From positions 247,039,889-247,103,888 of the forward strand of contig OV050030.1 in NCBI GenBank assembly GCA_920105625.2: a stretch of 64,000 nt of DNA, written 5' to 3'. The position numbers and the translations under genes are program-made. Each line of letters opens with the position of its first letter. Position 1 is the stretch's first letter. Under the pieces are notes generated by a model. That model made no database searches and was not told the DNA's origin. It was given only the letters and a program-made list of their open reading frames with translations. This DNA comes from Clusia tigrina. Lineage: Eukaryota; Arthropoda; Insecta; Diptera; Clusiidae. Shown here in pieces: positions 48,201 through 62,070 of the stretch.

Positions 48201-51200
48201 CTTGAAATTTTGTAACAATAAAGTACTCGAGCCTCTTGTCAATTTAAGCTATCGCTCAAAGCTATGCTACCCTTAAGTCCCAAATGAAACACTGATAAAA
48301 CTTCAAATGGCCCTAACTTCTATACGGTACGTCCTACACCTATCAAAGTTTGCAACATAAAAATGCTTGTAACTTTTTACTGGAGCGTCATAAAACCTTG
48401 AAATTTTCTAACAATAAAGTACTCGAGCCTCTTGTCAATTTAAGCTATCGCTCAAAGCTATGCTAGCCTTGAGTCCCAAGTCAAACACTGATAAAACTTC
48501 AAATGGCCCTAACTTCTATACGGTACGTCCTACACCTATCAAAGTTTGCAACATACAAATGCTTGTAACTTTTTACTGGAGCGTCATAAATCCTTGAAAT
48601 TTTGTAACAATAAAGTACTCGAGCCTCTTGTCAATTTACGCTTTCGCTCAAAGCTATGCTACCCTTGAGTCAAAAATCAAACACTGATAAAACTTCAAAT
48701 GGCCCTAACTTCTATACGGTACGTCCTACACCTATCAAAGTTTGCAACATACAAATGCTTGCAATTTTTTACTGGTGCGTCATAAAACGTTGAAATTTTG
48801 TAACAATAAAGTACACGAGCCTCTTGTCAATTTAACCTATCGCTCAAAGCTATGCTACTCTTGAGTCCCAAATCAAACACTGATAAAACTTCATATGGCC
48901 CTAACTTCCATACGGTACGTCCAACACCTATCAAAGTTTGCTACATACAAATGCTTGTAACTTTCTACTGGAGCGTCATAGAACCTTAAAATTTTGTAAC
49001 AATAAAGTACTCGAGCCTCTTGTCAATTTAAGCTATCGCTCAAAGCTATGCTACCCTTGAGTCCCAAATCAACCACTGATAAAACTTCAAATGACCCTAA
49101 CTTCTATACGGTGCATCCTATACCTATCAAAGTTTGCAACATACAAATGCTTGTAACTTTTTACTGGAGCGTCATAAAACCTTGAAATTTTGTAACAATA
49201 AAGTACTCGAGCCTCTTGTCAATTTACGCTTTCGCTCAAAGCTATGCTACCCTTGAGTCACAAATCAAACACTGATAAAACTTCAAATGGCCCTAACTTC
49301 TATACGGTACGTCCTACACCTATCAAAGTTTGCAACATACAAATGCTTGTAATTTTTTACTGGTGCGTCATAAAACGTTGAAATTTTGTAACAATAAAGT
49401 ACTCGAGCCTCTTGTCAATTTAAGCTATCGCTCAAAGCTATGCTACCCTTGAGTCCCAAGTCAACCACTGATAAAACTTCAAATGACCCTAACTTCTATA
49501 CGGTGCATCCTATACCTATCAAAGTTTGCAACATACAAATGCTTGTAGCTTTTTACTGGAGCGTCATAAAACCTTGAAATTTTGTAACAATAAAGTACTC
49601 GAGCCTCTTCCCATTTTAAGCTATCGCTCAAAGCTATGCTACCCTTGAGTCCCAAATCAAACACTGATAAAACTTCAAATACCCTAACTTCTATACGGTA
49701 CGTCCTACACCTATCAACGTTTGCAACATACAAATGCTTGTAACTTTTTACTGGAGCGTCATAAAACCTTGAAATTTTGTAACAATAAAGTACTCGAGCC
49801 TCTTGTCAATTTAAGCTATCGCTCAAAGCAATGCTAACCTTGAGTCCCAAATCAAACACTGATAAAACTTCAAATGGCGCTAACTTCTATACGGTATGTC
49901 CTACACCTATCAACGTTTGCAACATACAAATGCTTGTAACTTTTTACTGGAGCGTCATAAAACCTTGAAATTTTGTGACAATAAAGTACTCGAGCCTCTT
50001 GTCAATTTAAGCTATCGCTCAAAGCTATGCTACCCTTGAGTCCAAAATCAAACACTGATAAAACTTCAAATGGCCGTAACTTCTATACGGTACGTCCTAT
50101 ACCTATCAAAGTTTGCAACATACAAATGCTTGTAACTTTTTACTGGAGCGTCATAAAACCTTGAAATTTTGTAACAATATAGTACTCGAGCCTCTTGTCA
50201 ATTTAAGCTATCGCTCAAAGCTATGCTACCCTTGAGCCCCAAATCAAACACTGATAAAACTTCAAATGGCCCCAACTTCTATTCGGTACGTCCTACACCT
50301 ATCAACGTTTGCAACATACAAATGCTTGTAACTTTTTACTGGTGCGTCATAAAACCTTGAAATTTTGTAACAATAATGTACTCGAGCCTCTTGTAAATTT
50401 AAGCTATCGCTCAAAGCTATGCTACCATTGAGTCCCAAATCAAACACTGATAAAACTTCAAATGGCCCTAACTTCTATATGGTACGTCCTACACCTATCA
50501 AAGTTTGCAACATACAAATGCTTGTAACTTTTTACTGGAGCGTCATAAAACCTTGAAATTTTGTAACAATAAAGTACTCGAGCCTCTTCTCAATTTAAGC
50601 TATCGCTAAAAGCTATGCTACCCTTGAGTCCCAAATCAACCACTGATAAAACTTCAAATGACCCTAACTTCTATACGGTGCATCCTATACCTATCAAAGT
50701 TTGCAACATACAAATGCTTGTAGCTTTTTACTGGACCGTCATAAAACCTTGAAATTTTGTAACAATAAAGTACTCGAGCCTCTTGTCAATTTAAGTTATC
50801 GCTCAAAGCTATGCTACCCTTGAGTCCCAAATCAAACACTGATAAAACTTCAAATGGCGCTAACTTCTATACGGTACGTCCTATACCTATCAAAGTTTGC
50901 AACATACAAATGCTTGTAACTTTTTACTGGAGCGTCATAAAACCTTGAAATTTTGTAACAATAAAGTCCTCGAGCCTCTTGTGAATTTAAGCTATCGCTC
51001 AAAGCTATGCTACCCTTGAGTCCCAAATCAAACACTGATAAAACTTCAAATGGCCCTAAATTATATACGGTACGTCCTACACCTATCAACGTTTGCAACA
51101 TACAATTGCTTGTAACTTTTTACTGGAGCGTCATAAAACCTTGAAATTTTGTAACAATAAAATACTCGAGCCTCTTGTCAATTTAAGCTAGCGCTCAAAG

Positions 51201-51890
51201 CTATGCTACCATTGAGTCCCAAATCAAACACTGATAAAACTTCAAATGGCCCCAACTTCTATTCGGTACGTCCTACACCTATCAAAGTTTGCAACATACA
51301 AATGCTTGTAACTTTTTACTGGAGCGTCATAAAACCTTGAAATTTTGTAACAATAAAGTACTCGAGCCTCTTGTCAATTTAAGCTATCGCTCAAAGCTAT
51401 GCTACCCTTGAGTCCCAAATCAAACACTGATAAAACTTCAAATGGCCCTAACTTCTATACGGTACGTCCTACACCTATCAAAGTATGCAACATACAAATG
51501 CTTGTAACTTTTTACTATAGCGTCATAAAACCTTGAAATTTTGTAACAATAAAGTACTCGAGCCTCTTGTCAATTTAAGCTATCGCTCAAAGCTATGCTA
51601 CCCTTGAGTCCCAAATCAAACACTGATAAAACTTCAAATGGCCCTACCTTCTATACGGTACGTCCTACACCTATCAAAGTTTGCAACATACAAATGCTTG
51701 TAATTTTTTACTGGAGCGTCATAAAACCTTGAAATTTTGTAACAATAAAGTACTCGAGCCTCTTGTCAATTTAAACTATCGCTCAAAGCTATGCTACCCT
51801 TGAGTCCTAAATCAAACACTGATAAATCTTCAAATGGCCCTAACTTCTATACGGTACGTCCTACACCTATCAACGTTTGCAACATACAAA
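42288..51890 (+). repeat. Unit A of a large tandem segmental duplication (9,603 bp)
   Basis: The sequence from about 42.3 kb recurs from about 51.9 kb. tactcttaag is at 42,388 and 51,991, and the following monomers match one for one with offset 9,603 to about 44.66 kb. From 46.6 kb on the match is at offset 7,643 (ccattgag at 51,209 and 58,852), and at the end it is 7,447. The offset changes equal ten monomers and one monomer. The end of unit A abuts the start of unit B, so the arrangement is direct tandem. The exact breakpoint lies within roughly one monomer of 51,891. Confidence 0.9.
44660..48580 (+). repeat. Nested duplication of 1,960 bp (ten monomers) in unit A
   Basis: 44,660-46,619 and 46,620-48,580 are near-identical. 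The junction markers tcatataacc plus attctgtaac recur 1,960 apart, and aataaaatac-tcgagtctc occurs at 45,081 and 47,041. I found only two or three differences (ctaactt/ctaaatt near 44,985/46,945; taaagtac/taaaatac near 45,672/47,632). Unit B has one copy (54,263-56,222). Either unit A gained it after the large duplication or unit B lost a copy. Confidence 0.9.
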
Positions 51891-54800
51891 TGCTTGTAAC
51901 TTTTTACTGGTGCGTCATAAAACCTTGAAATTTTGTAACAATAAAGTACTCGAGCCTCTTGTCAATTTAAGCTATCGCTCAAAGCTATGCTACTCTTAAG
52001 TCCCAAATCAAACACTGATAAAACTTCAAATGGCCCTAACTTCTATACGGTACGTCCTGCACCTATCAAAGTTTGCAATATAAAAATGCTTGTAACTTTT
52101 TACTGGAGCGTCATAAAACCTTGAAATTTTGTAACAATAAAGTACTCGAGCCTCTTGTCAATTTAAGCTATCGCTCAAAGCTATGCCACCCTTGAGTCCC
52201 AAATCAAACACTGATAAAACTTCAAATGGCCCTAACTTCTATACGGTACGTCCTACACCTATCAAAGTTTGCAACATACAAATGCTTGTAACTTTTTACT
52301 GGAGCGTCATAAAACCTTGAAATTTTGTAACAATAAAGTACTCGAGCCTCTTGTCAATTTAAGCTATCGCTCAAAGCTATGCTACCCTTGAGTCCCAAAT
52401 CAAACACTGATAAAACTTCAAATGGCCCTAACTTCTATACGGTACGTCCCACACCTATCAAAGTTTGCAACATACAAATGCCTGTAACTTTTTACTGGAG
52501 CGTCATAAAACCTTGAAATTTTGTAACAATAAAGTACTCGAGCCTCTTGTCAATTTAAGCTATCGCTCAAAGCTATGCTACCCTTGAGTCCCAAATCAAA
52601 CACTGATAAAACTTCAAATGGCCCCAACTTCTATTCGGTACATCCTACACCTATCAAAGTTTGCAACATACAAATGCTTATAACTTTTTACTGGAGCGTC
52701 ATAAATCCTTGAAATTTTGTAACAATAAAGTACTCGAGCCTCTTGCCAATTTAAGCTATCGCTCAAAGCTATGCTACCCTTGAGTCCCAAATCAAACACT
52801 GATAAAACTTCAAATGACCCTAACTTCCATACGGTGCATCGTATACCTATCAAAGTTTGCAACATACAAATGCTTGTAGCTTTTTACTGGACCGTCATAA
52901 AACCTTGAAATTTTGTAACAATAAAGTACTCGAGCCTCTTGTCAATTTAAGCTATCGCTCAAAGCTATGCTACCCTTGAGTCCCAAATCAAACACTGATA
53001 AAACTTCAAATGGCCCCAACTTCTATTCGGTACGTCCTACAGCTATCAAAGTTTGCAACATACAAATGCTTGTAACTTTTTACTGGAGCGTCATAAAACC
53101 TTGAAATTTTGTAACAATAAAGTACTCGAGCCTCTTGTCAATTTAAGCTATCGCTCAAAGCTATGCTACCCTTGAGTCCCACATCAAACACTGATAAAAC
53201 TTCAAATGGCCCTAACTTCTATACGGTACGTCATACACCTATCAAAGTTTGCAACATACAAATGCTTGTAACTTTTTACTGGAGCGTCATAAAACCTTGA
53301 AATTTTGTAACAATAAAGTACTCGAGCCTCTTGTCAATTTAAGCTATCGCTTAAAGCTATGCTACCCTTGAGTCCCAAATCAAACACTGATAAAACTTCA
53401 AATGGCCCTAACTTCTATACGGTAAGTCCTACACCTATCAAAGTTTGCAACATACAAATGCTTGTAACTTTTTACTGGAGCGTCCTAAAACCTTTAAATT
53501 TTGTAACAATAAAGTACTCGAGCCTCTTGTCAATTTAAACTATCGCTCAAAGCTATGCTACCCTTGAGTCCCAAATCAAACACTGATAAAACTTCAAATG
53601 GCCCTAACTTCTATACGGTACGTCCTACACCTATCAACGTTTGCAACATACAAATGCTTGTAACTTTTTACTGGAGCGTCATATAACCTTGAAATTCTGT
53701 AACAATAAAGTACTCGAGCCTCTTGTCAATTTAAGCTATCGCTCAAAGCTATGCTACCCTTGAGTCCCAAATAAACCACTGATAAAACTTTAAATTACCC
53801 TAACTTCTATACGGTGCATCCTATACCTATCAAAGTTTGCAACATACAAATGCTTGTAGCTTTTTACTGGAGCGTCATAAAACCTTGAAATTTTGTAACA
53901 ATAAAGTACTCGAGCCTCTTGTCAATTTAAGCTATCGCTCAAAGCTATGCTACCCTTGAGTCCCAAATCAAACATTGATAAAACTTCAAATGGCCCCAAC
54001 TTCTATTCGGTACGTCCTACACCTATCAAAGTTTGCAACATACAAATGCTTGTAACTTTTTACTGGAGCGTCATAAAACCTTGAAATTTTGTAACAATAA
54101 AGTACTCGAGCCTCTTGCCAATTTAAGCTATCGCTCAAAGCTATGCTACCCTTGAGTCCCAAATCAAACACTGATAAAACTTCAAATGGCCCTAACTTGT
54201 ATACGGTAAGTCCTACACCTATCAAAGTTTGCAACATACAAATGCTTGTAACTTTTTACTGGAGCGTCATATAACCTTGAAATTCTGTAACAATAAAGTA
54301 ATCGAGCCTCTTGTCAATTTAAGCTATCGCTCAAAGCTATGCTACCCTTGAGTCCCAAATCAAACACTGATAAAACTTCAAATGTCGCTAACTTCTATAC
54401 GGTACGTCCTACACCTATCAAAGTTTGCAACATACAAATGCTTGTAACTTTTTACTGGAGCGTCATAAAACCTTGAAATTTTGTAACAATAAAGTACTCG
54501 AGCCTCTTGCCAATTTAAGCTATCGCTCAAAGCTATGCTACCCTTGAGTCCCAAATCAAACACTGATAAAACTTCAAATGGCCCTAACTTCTATACGGTA
54601 CGTCCTACACCTATCAACGTTTGCAACATACAAATGCTTGTAACTTTTTACTGGAGCGTCATAAAACCTTGAAATTTTGTAACAATAAAATACTCGAGTC
54701 TCTTGTCAATTTAAGCTAGCGCTCAAAGCTATGCTACCCTTGAGTCCCAAATCAAACACTGATAAAACTTCAAATGGCCCCAACTTCTATTCGGTACGTC

Positions 54801-57800
54801 CTACAGCTATCAAAGTTTGCAACATACAAATGCTTGTAACTTTTTACTGGAGCGTCATAAAACCTTGAAATTTTGTAACAATAAAGTACTCGAGCCTCTT
54901 GTCAATTTAAGCTATCGCTCAAAGCTATGCTACCCGTGAGTCCCAAATCAAACACTGATAAAACTTCAAATGGCCCTAACTTCTATACGGTAAGTCCTAC
55001 ACCTATCAAAGTTTGCAACATACAAATGCTTGTAACTTTTTACTGGAGCGTCATAAAACCTGGAAATTTTGTAACAATAAAGTACTCGAGCCTCTTGTCA
55101 ATTTAAACTATCGCTCAAAGCTATGCTACCCTTGAGTCCCAAATCAAACACTGATAAAACTTCAAATGGCCCTAACTTATATACGGTACGTCCTACACCT
55201 ATCAACGTTTGCAACATACAACTGCTTGTAACTTTTTACTGGAGCGTCATAAAACCTTGAAATTTTGTAACAATAAAATACTCGAGCCTCTTGTCAATTT
55301 AAGCTATCGCTCAAAGCTATGCTACCCTTGAGTCCCAAATCAACCACTGATAAAACTTTAAATGACCCTAATTTCTATACGGTGCATCCTATACCTATCA
55401 AAGTTTGCAACATACAAATGCTTGTAGCTTTTTACTGGAGCGTCATAAAACCTTGAAATTTTGTAACAATAAAGTACTCGAGCCTCTTGTCAATTTAAGC
55501 TATCGCTCAAAGCTATGCTACCCTTGAGTCCCAAATCAAACACGGATAAAACTTCAAATGGCCCTAACTTCTATACGGTACGTCCTACACCTATCAACGT
55601 TTGCAACATACAAATGCTTGTAACTTTTTACTGGAGCGTCATAAAACCTTGAAATTTTGTAACAATAAAATACTCGAGCCTCTTGTCAATTTAAGCTAGC
55701 GCTCAAAGCTATGCTACCCTTGAGTCCCAAATCAAACACTGATAAAACTTCAAATGGCCCCAACTTCTATTCGGTACGTCCTACACCTATCAAAGTTTGC
55801 AACATACAAATGCTTGTAACTTTTTACTGGTGCGTCATAAAACCTTGAAATTTTGTAACAATAAAGTACTCGAGCCTCTTGTCAATTTAAGCTATCGCTC
55901 AAAGCTATGCTACCCTTAAGTCCCAAATGAAACACTGATAAAACTTCAAATGGCCCTAACTTCTATACGGTACGTCCTACACCTATCAAAGTTTGCAACA
56001 TAAAAATGCTTGTAACTTTTTACTGGAGCGTCATAAAACCTTGAAATTTTCTAACAATAAAGTACTCGAGCCTCTTGTCAATTTAAGCTATCGCTCAAAG
56101 CTATGCTAGCCTTGAGTCCCAAGTCAAACACTGATAAAACTTCAAATGGCCCTAACTTCTATACGGTACGTCCTACACCTATCAAAGTTTGCAACATACA
56201 AATGCTTGTAACTTTTTTCTGGAGCGTCATAAATCCTTGAAATTTTGTAACAATAAAGTACTCGAGCCTCTTGTCAATTTACGCTTTCGCTCAAAGCTAT
56301 GCTACCCTTGAGTCAAAAATCAAACACTGATAAAACTTCAAATGGCCCTAACTTCTATACGGTACGTCCTACACCTATCAAAGTTTGCAACATACAAATG
56401 CTTGCAATTTTTTACTGGTGCGTCATAAAACGTTGAAATTTTGTAACAATAAAGTACACGAGCCTCTTGTCAATTTAACCTATCGCTCAAAGCTATGCTA
56501 CTCTTGAGTCCCAAATCAAACACTGATAAAACTTCATATGGCCCTAACTTCCATACGGTACGTCCAACACCTATCAAAGTTTGCTACATACAAATGCTTG
56601 TAACTTTCTACTGGAGCGTCATAGAACCTTAAAATTTTGTAACAATAAAGTACTCGAGCCTCTTGTCAATTTAAGCTATCGCTCAAAGCTATGCTACCCT
56701 TGAGTCCCAAATCAACCACTGATAAAACTTCAAATCACCCTAACTTCTATACGGTGCATCCTATACCTATCAAAGTTTGCAACATACAAATGCTTGTAAC
56801 TTTTTACTGGAGCGTCATAAAACCTTGAAATTTTGTAACAATAAAGTACTCGAGCCTCTTGTCAATTTACGCTTTCGCTCAAAGCTATGCTACCCTTGAG
56901 TCACAAATCAAACACTGATAAAACTTCAAATGGCCCTAACTTCTATACGGTACGTCCTACACCTATCAAAGTTTGCAACATACAAATGCTTGTAATTTTT
57001 TACTGGTGCGTCATAAAACGTTGAAATTTTGTAACAATAAAGTACTCGAGCCTCTTGTCAATTTAAGCTATCGCTCAAAGCTATGCTACCCTTGAGTCCC
57101 AAGTCAACCACTGATAAAACTTCAAATGACCCTAACTTCTATACGGTGCATCCTATACCTATCAAAGTTTGCAACATACAAATGCTTGTAGCTTTTTACT
57201 GGAGCGTCATAAAACCTTGAAATTTTGTAACAATAAAGTACTCGAGCCTCTTCCCATTTTAAGCTATCGCTCAAAGCTATGCTACCCTTGAGTCCCAAAT
57301 CAAACACTGATAAAACTTCAAATACCCTAACTTCTATACGGTACGTCCTACAAATATCAACGTTTGCAACATACAAATGCTTGTAACTTTTTACTGGAGC
57401 GTCATAAAACCTTGAAATTTTGTAACAATAAAGTACTCGAGCCTCTTGTCAATTTAAGCTATCGCTCAAAGCAATGCTAACCTTGAGTCCCAAATCAAAC
57501 ACTGATAAAACTTCAAATGGCGCTAACTTCTATACGGTATGTCCTACACCTATCAACGTTTGCAACATACAAATGCTTGTAACTTTTTACTGGAGCGTCA
57601 TAAAACCTTGAAATTTTGTGACAATAAAGTACTCGAGCCTCTTGTCAATTTAAGCTATCGCTCAAAGCTATGCTACCCTTGAGTCCAAAATCAAACACTG
57701 ATAAAACTTCAAATGGCCGTAACTTCTATACGGTACGTCCTATACCTATCAAAGTTTGCAACATACAAATGCTTGTAACTTTTTACTGGAGCGTCATAAA

Positions 57801-59337
57801 ACCTTGAAATTTTGTAACAATATAGTACTCGAGCCTCTTGTCAATTTAAGCTATCGCTCAAAGCTATGCTACCCTTGAGCCCCAAATCAAACACTGATAA
57901 AACTTCAAATGGCCCCAACTTCTATTCGGTACGTCCTACACCTATCAACGTTTGCAACATACAAATGCTTGTAACTTTTTACTGGTGCGTCATAAAACCT
58001 TGAAATTTTGTAACAATAATGTACTCGAGCCTCTTGTAAATTTAAGCTATCGCTCAAAGCTATGCTACCATTGAGTCCCAAATCACACACTGATAAAACT
58101 TCAAATGGCCCTAACTTCTATATGGTACGTCCTACACCTATCAAAGTTTGCAACATACAAATGCTTGTAACTTTTTACTGGAGCGTCATAAAACCTTGAA
58201 ATTTTGTAACAATAAAGTACTCGAGCCTCTTCTCAATTTAAGCTATCGCTAAAAGCTATGCTACCCTTGAGTCCCAAATCAACCACTGATAAAACTTCAA
58301 ATGACCCTAACTTCTATACGGTGCATCCTATACCTATCAAAGTTTGCAACATACAAATGCTTGTAGCTTTTTACTGGACCGTCATAAAACCTTGAAATTT
58401 TGTAACAATAAAGTACTCGAGCCTCTTGTCAATTTAAGTTATCGCTCAAAGCTATGCTACCCTTGAGTCCCAAATCAAACACTGATAAAACTTCAAATGG
58501 CGCTAACTTCTATATGGTACGTCCTACACCTATCAAAGTTTGCAACATACAAATGCTTGTAACTTTTTACTGGAGCGTCATAAAACCTTGAAATTTTGTA
58601 ACAATAAAGTCCTCGAGCCTCTTGTGAATTTAAGCTATCGCTCAAAGCTATGCTACCCTTGAGTCCCAAATCAAACACTGATAAAACTTCAAATGGCCCT
58701 AAATTATATACGGTACGTCCTACACCTATCAACGTTTGCAACATACAATTGCTTGTAACTTTTTACTGGAGCGTCATAAAACCTTGAAATTTTGTAACAA
58801 TAAAATACTCGAGCCTCTTGTCAATTTAAGCTAGCGCTCAAAGCTATGCTACCATTGAGTCCCAAATCAAACACTGATAAAACTTCAAATGGCCCCAACT
58901 TCTATTCGGTACGTCCTACACCTATCAAAGTTTGCAACATACAAATGCTTGTAACTTTTTACTGGAGCGTCATAAAACCTTGAAATTTTGTAACAATAAA
59001 GTACTCGAGCCTCTTGTCAATTTAAGCTATCGCTCAAAGCTATGCTACCCTTGAGTCCCAAATCAAACACTGATAAAACTTCAAATGGCCCTACCTTCTA
59101 TACGGTACGTCCTACACCTATCAAAGTTTGCAACATACAAATGCTTGTAATTTTTTACTGGAGCGTCATAAAACCTTGAAATTTTGTAACAATAAAGTAC
59201 TCGAGCCTCTTGTCAATTTAAACTATCGCTCAAAGCTATGCTACCCTTGAGTCCTAAATCAAACACTGATAAATCTTCAAATGGCCCTAACTTCTATACG
59301 GTACGTCCTACACCTATCAACGTTTGCAACATACAAA
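51891..59337 (+). repeat. Unit B of the large tandem segmental duplication (7,447 bp)
   Basis: This is the second copy of unit A. It differs by lacking one 1,960 bp repeat copy and one 196 bp monomer (the unit A monomer near 51.4-51.6 kb with tactatagcg), and by about fifteen substitutions I noticed, for example acatc near 53,181, gccaat near 54,510 and aaatatc near 57,353. Identity is therefore above 99% over about 7.4 kb, against roughly 90-98% between random monomers, so the duplication is young. Confidence 0.9.
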
Positions 59338-62070
59338 TGCTTGTAACTTTTTACTGGTGCGTCATAAAACCTTGAAATTTTTAACAATAAAGTACTCTAG
59401 CCTCTTGTCAATTTAAGCTATCGCTCAAAGCTATGCTACCCTTGAGTCCCAAATCAAACACTGATAAAATTTCAAATGGTCCTAACTTCTATACGGTACG
59501 TCCTACACCTATCAAAGTTTGCAACATACAAATTCTTGTAACTTTTTACTGGAGCGTCATAAAACCTTGAAATTTTGAAACAATCAAGTACTCGAGCCGC
59601 TTCTCAATTTAAGCTATCGCTCAAAGCTATGCTACCCTTGAGTCCCAAATCAACCACTGATAAAACTTCAAATGACCCTAACTTCTATACGGTGCATCCT
59701 ATACCTATCAAAGTTTGCAACATACAAATGCTTGTAGAGTTTTACTGGAGCGTCATAAAACCTTGAAATTTTGTAACAATAAAGTATTCGAGCCTCTTGT
59801 CAATTTAAGCTATCGCCCAAAGCTATGCTACCCTTGAGTCCCAAATCAAACACTGATAAAACTTCAAATGGCGCTAACTTCTATACGGTACGTCCTACAC
59901 CTATCAACGTTTGCAACATACAAATGCTTGTAACTTTTTACTGGAGCGTCATAAAACCTTGAAATTTTGTAACAATAAAGTACTCGAGGGTCTTGTCAAT
60001 TTAAGCTATCGCTCAAAGCTATGCTACCCTTGAGTCCCAAATCAAACACTGATAAAACTTCATATGGCCGTAACTTCTATATAGGTACGTCCTACACCTA
60101 TCAAAGTTTGCAACATACAAATGCTTGTAACTTTTTACTGGAGCGTCATAGTACCTTGAAATTTTGTAACAATAAAGTACTCGAGCCTCTTGTCAATTTA
60201 AGCTATCGCTCAAAGCTATGCTACCCTTGAGTTCCAAATCAACTACTGATAAAACTTTAAATAATCCTAACTTCTATACGGTGCATCCTATACCTATCAA
60301 AGTTTGCAACATACAAGTGCTTGTAGCTTTTTACTGGAGCGTCATAGAACCTTGAAATTTTGTAACAATAAAGTACTCGAGCCTCTTGTCAATTTAAGCT
60401 ATCGCTCAAAGCTATGCTACCCTTGAGTCCCAAATCAAACACTGATAAAACTTCAAATGGCCCTAACTTCTATACGGTACGTCCTACACCTATCAACGTT
60501 TGCAACATACAAATGCTTGTAACGTTTTACTAGAGCGTCATAAAACCTTGAAATTTTGTAACAATAAAGTACTCGAGCCGCTTCTCAATTTAAGCTATCG
60601 CTCAAAGCTATGCTACCCTTGAGTCCCAAATCAACCACTGATAAAACTTCAGATGACCCTAACTTCTATACGGTGCATCCTATACCTATCAAAGTTTGCA
60701 ACATACAAATGCTTGTAGATTTTTACTGGAGCGTCATAAAACCTTGAAATTTTGTAACAATAAAGTACTCGAGCCTCTTGTCAATTTAAGGTATCGCTCA
60801 AAGCTATGCTACCCTTGAGTCCCAAATCAAACACTGATATAACTTCAAATGGCGCTAACTTCTATACGGTACGTCCTACACCTATCAACGTTTGCAACAT
60901 ACAAATGCTTGTAACTTTTTACTGGAGCGTCATAAAACCTTGAAATTTTGTAACAATAAAGTACTCGAGGGTCTTGTCAATTTAAGCTATCGCTCAAAGC
61001 TATGCTACCCTTGAGTCCCAAATCAAACACTGATAAAACTTCATATGGCCGTAACTTCTATACGGTACGTCCTACACCTATCAAAGTTTGCAACATACAA
61101 ATGCTTGTAACTTTTTACTGGAGCGTCATAATACCTTGAAGTTTTGTAACAATAAAGTACTCGAGCCTCTTGTCAATTTAAGCTATCGCTCAAAGCTATG
61201 CTACCCTTGAGTCCCAAATCAACCACTGATAAAACTTTAAATGACCCTAACTTCTATACGGTGCATCCTATACCTATCAAAGTTTGCAACATACAAATGC
61301 TTGTAGCTTTTTACTGGAGCGTCATAGAACCTTGAAATTTTGTAACAATAAAGTACTCGAGCCTCTTGTCAATTTAAGCTATCGCTCAAAGCTATGCTAC
61401 CCTTGAGTCCCAAATCAAACACTGATAAAACTTCAAATGGCCCTAACTTCTATACGGTACGTCCTACACCTATCAACGTTTGCAACATAAAAATGCTTGT
61501 AACTTTTTACTGGAGCGTCATAAAACCTTGAAATTTTGTAACAATAAAATACTCGAGCCTCTTGTCAATTTAAGCTAGCGCTCAAAGCTATGCTACTCTT
61601 GAGTCCCAAATCAAACACTGATAAAACTTCAAATGGCCCCAACTTCTATTCGGTACGTCCTACACCTATCAAAGTTTGCAACATACAAATGCTTGTAACT
61701 TTTTACTAGAGCGTCATAAAACCTTGAAATTTTGTAACAATAAAGTACTCGAGCCTCTTGTCAATTTAAGCTATCGCTCAAAGCTATGCTACTCTTAAGT
61801 CCCAAATCAAACACTGATAAAACTTCAAATGGCCCTAACTTCTATACGGTACGTCCTACACCTATCAAAGTTTGCAACATAAAAATGCTTGTAACTTTTT
61901 ACTGGAGCGTCATAAAACCTTGAAAATTTGTAACAATAAAGTACTCGAGCCTCTTGTCAATTTAAGCTATCGCTCAAAGCTATGCTACCCTTGAGTCCCA
62001 AATCAAACACTGATAAAACTTCAAATGGCCCTAACTTCTATACGGTACGTCCTACACCTATCAAAGTGTG
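59338..62070 (+). repeat. Array right of unit B, third partial echo of the unit A start
   Basis: After unit B the monomers resemble the flank left of unit A (offsets 19,990 then 19,402). They include actcgagggtc at 59,982 and 60,963, 981 bases apart. One monomer has a two-base gain, tatataggtacg, near 60,080. tactcttaag at 61,790 marks the unit A start motif for a third time, but the following sequence departs after about one monomer. Confidence 0.7.

Noticed and set aside
49479..49733. Minus-strand open frames of 61-84 codons with the phrase FDLGLKGSIALSDSLN, repeated at many sites
   Set aside because: These are the reverse translation of the monomer, opened by indels such as the 48 bp or three-base deletions. 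Their spacing equals the satellite duplication offsets, and there is no sign of selection on codons.
42288..59337. Units A and B as an assembly artefact
   Set aside because: About fifteen substitutions and two length differences separate the copies, which argues against simple duplication by the assembler. Reads were not available, so it stays a caution, not a conclusion.
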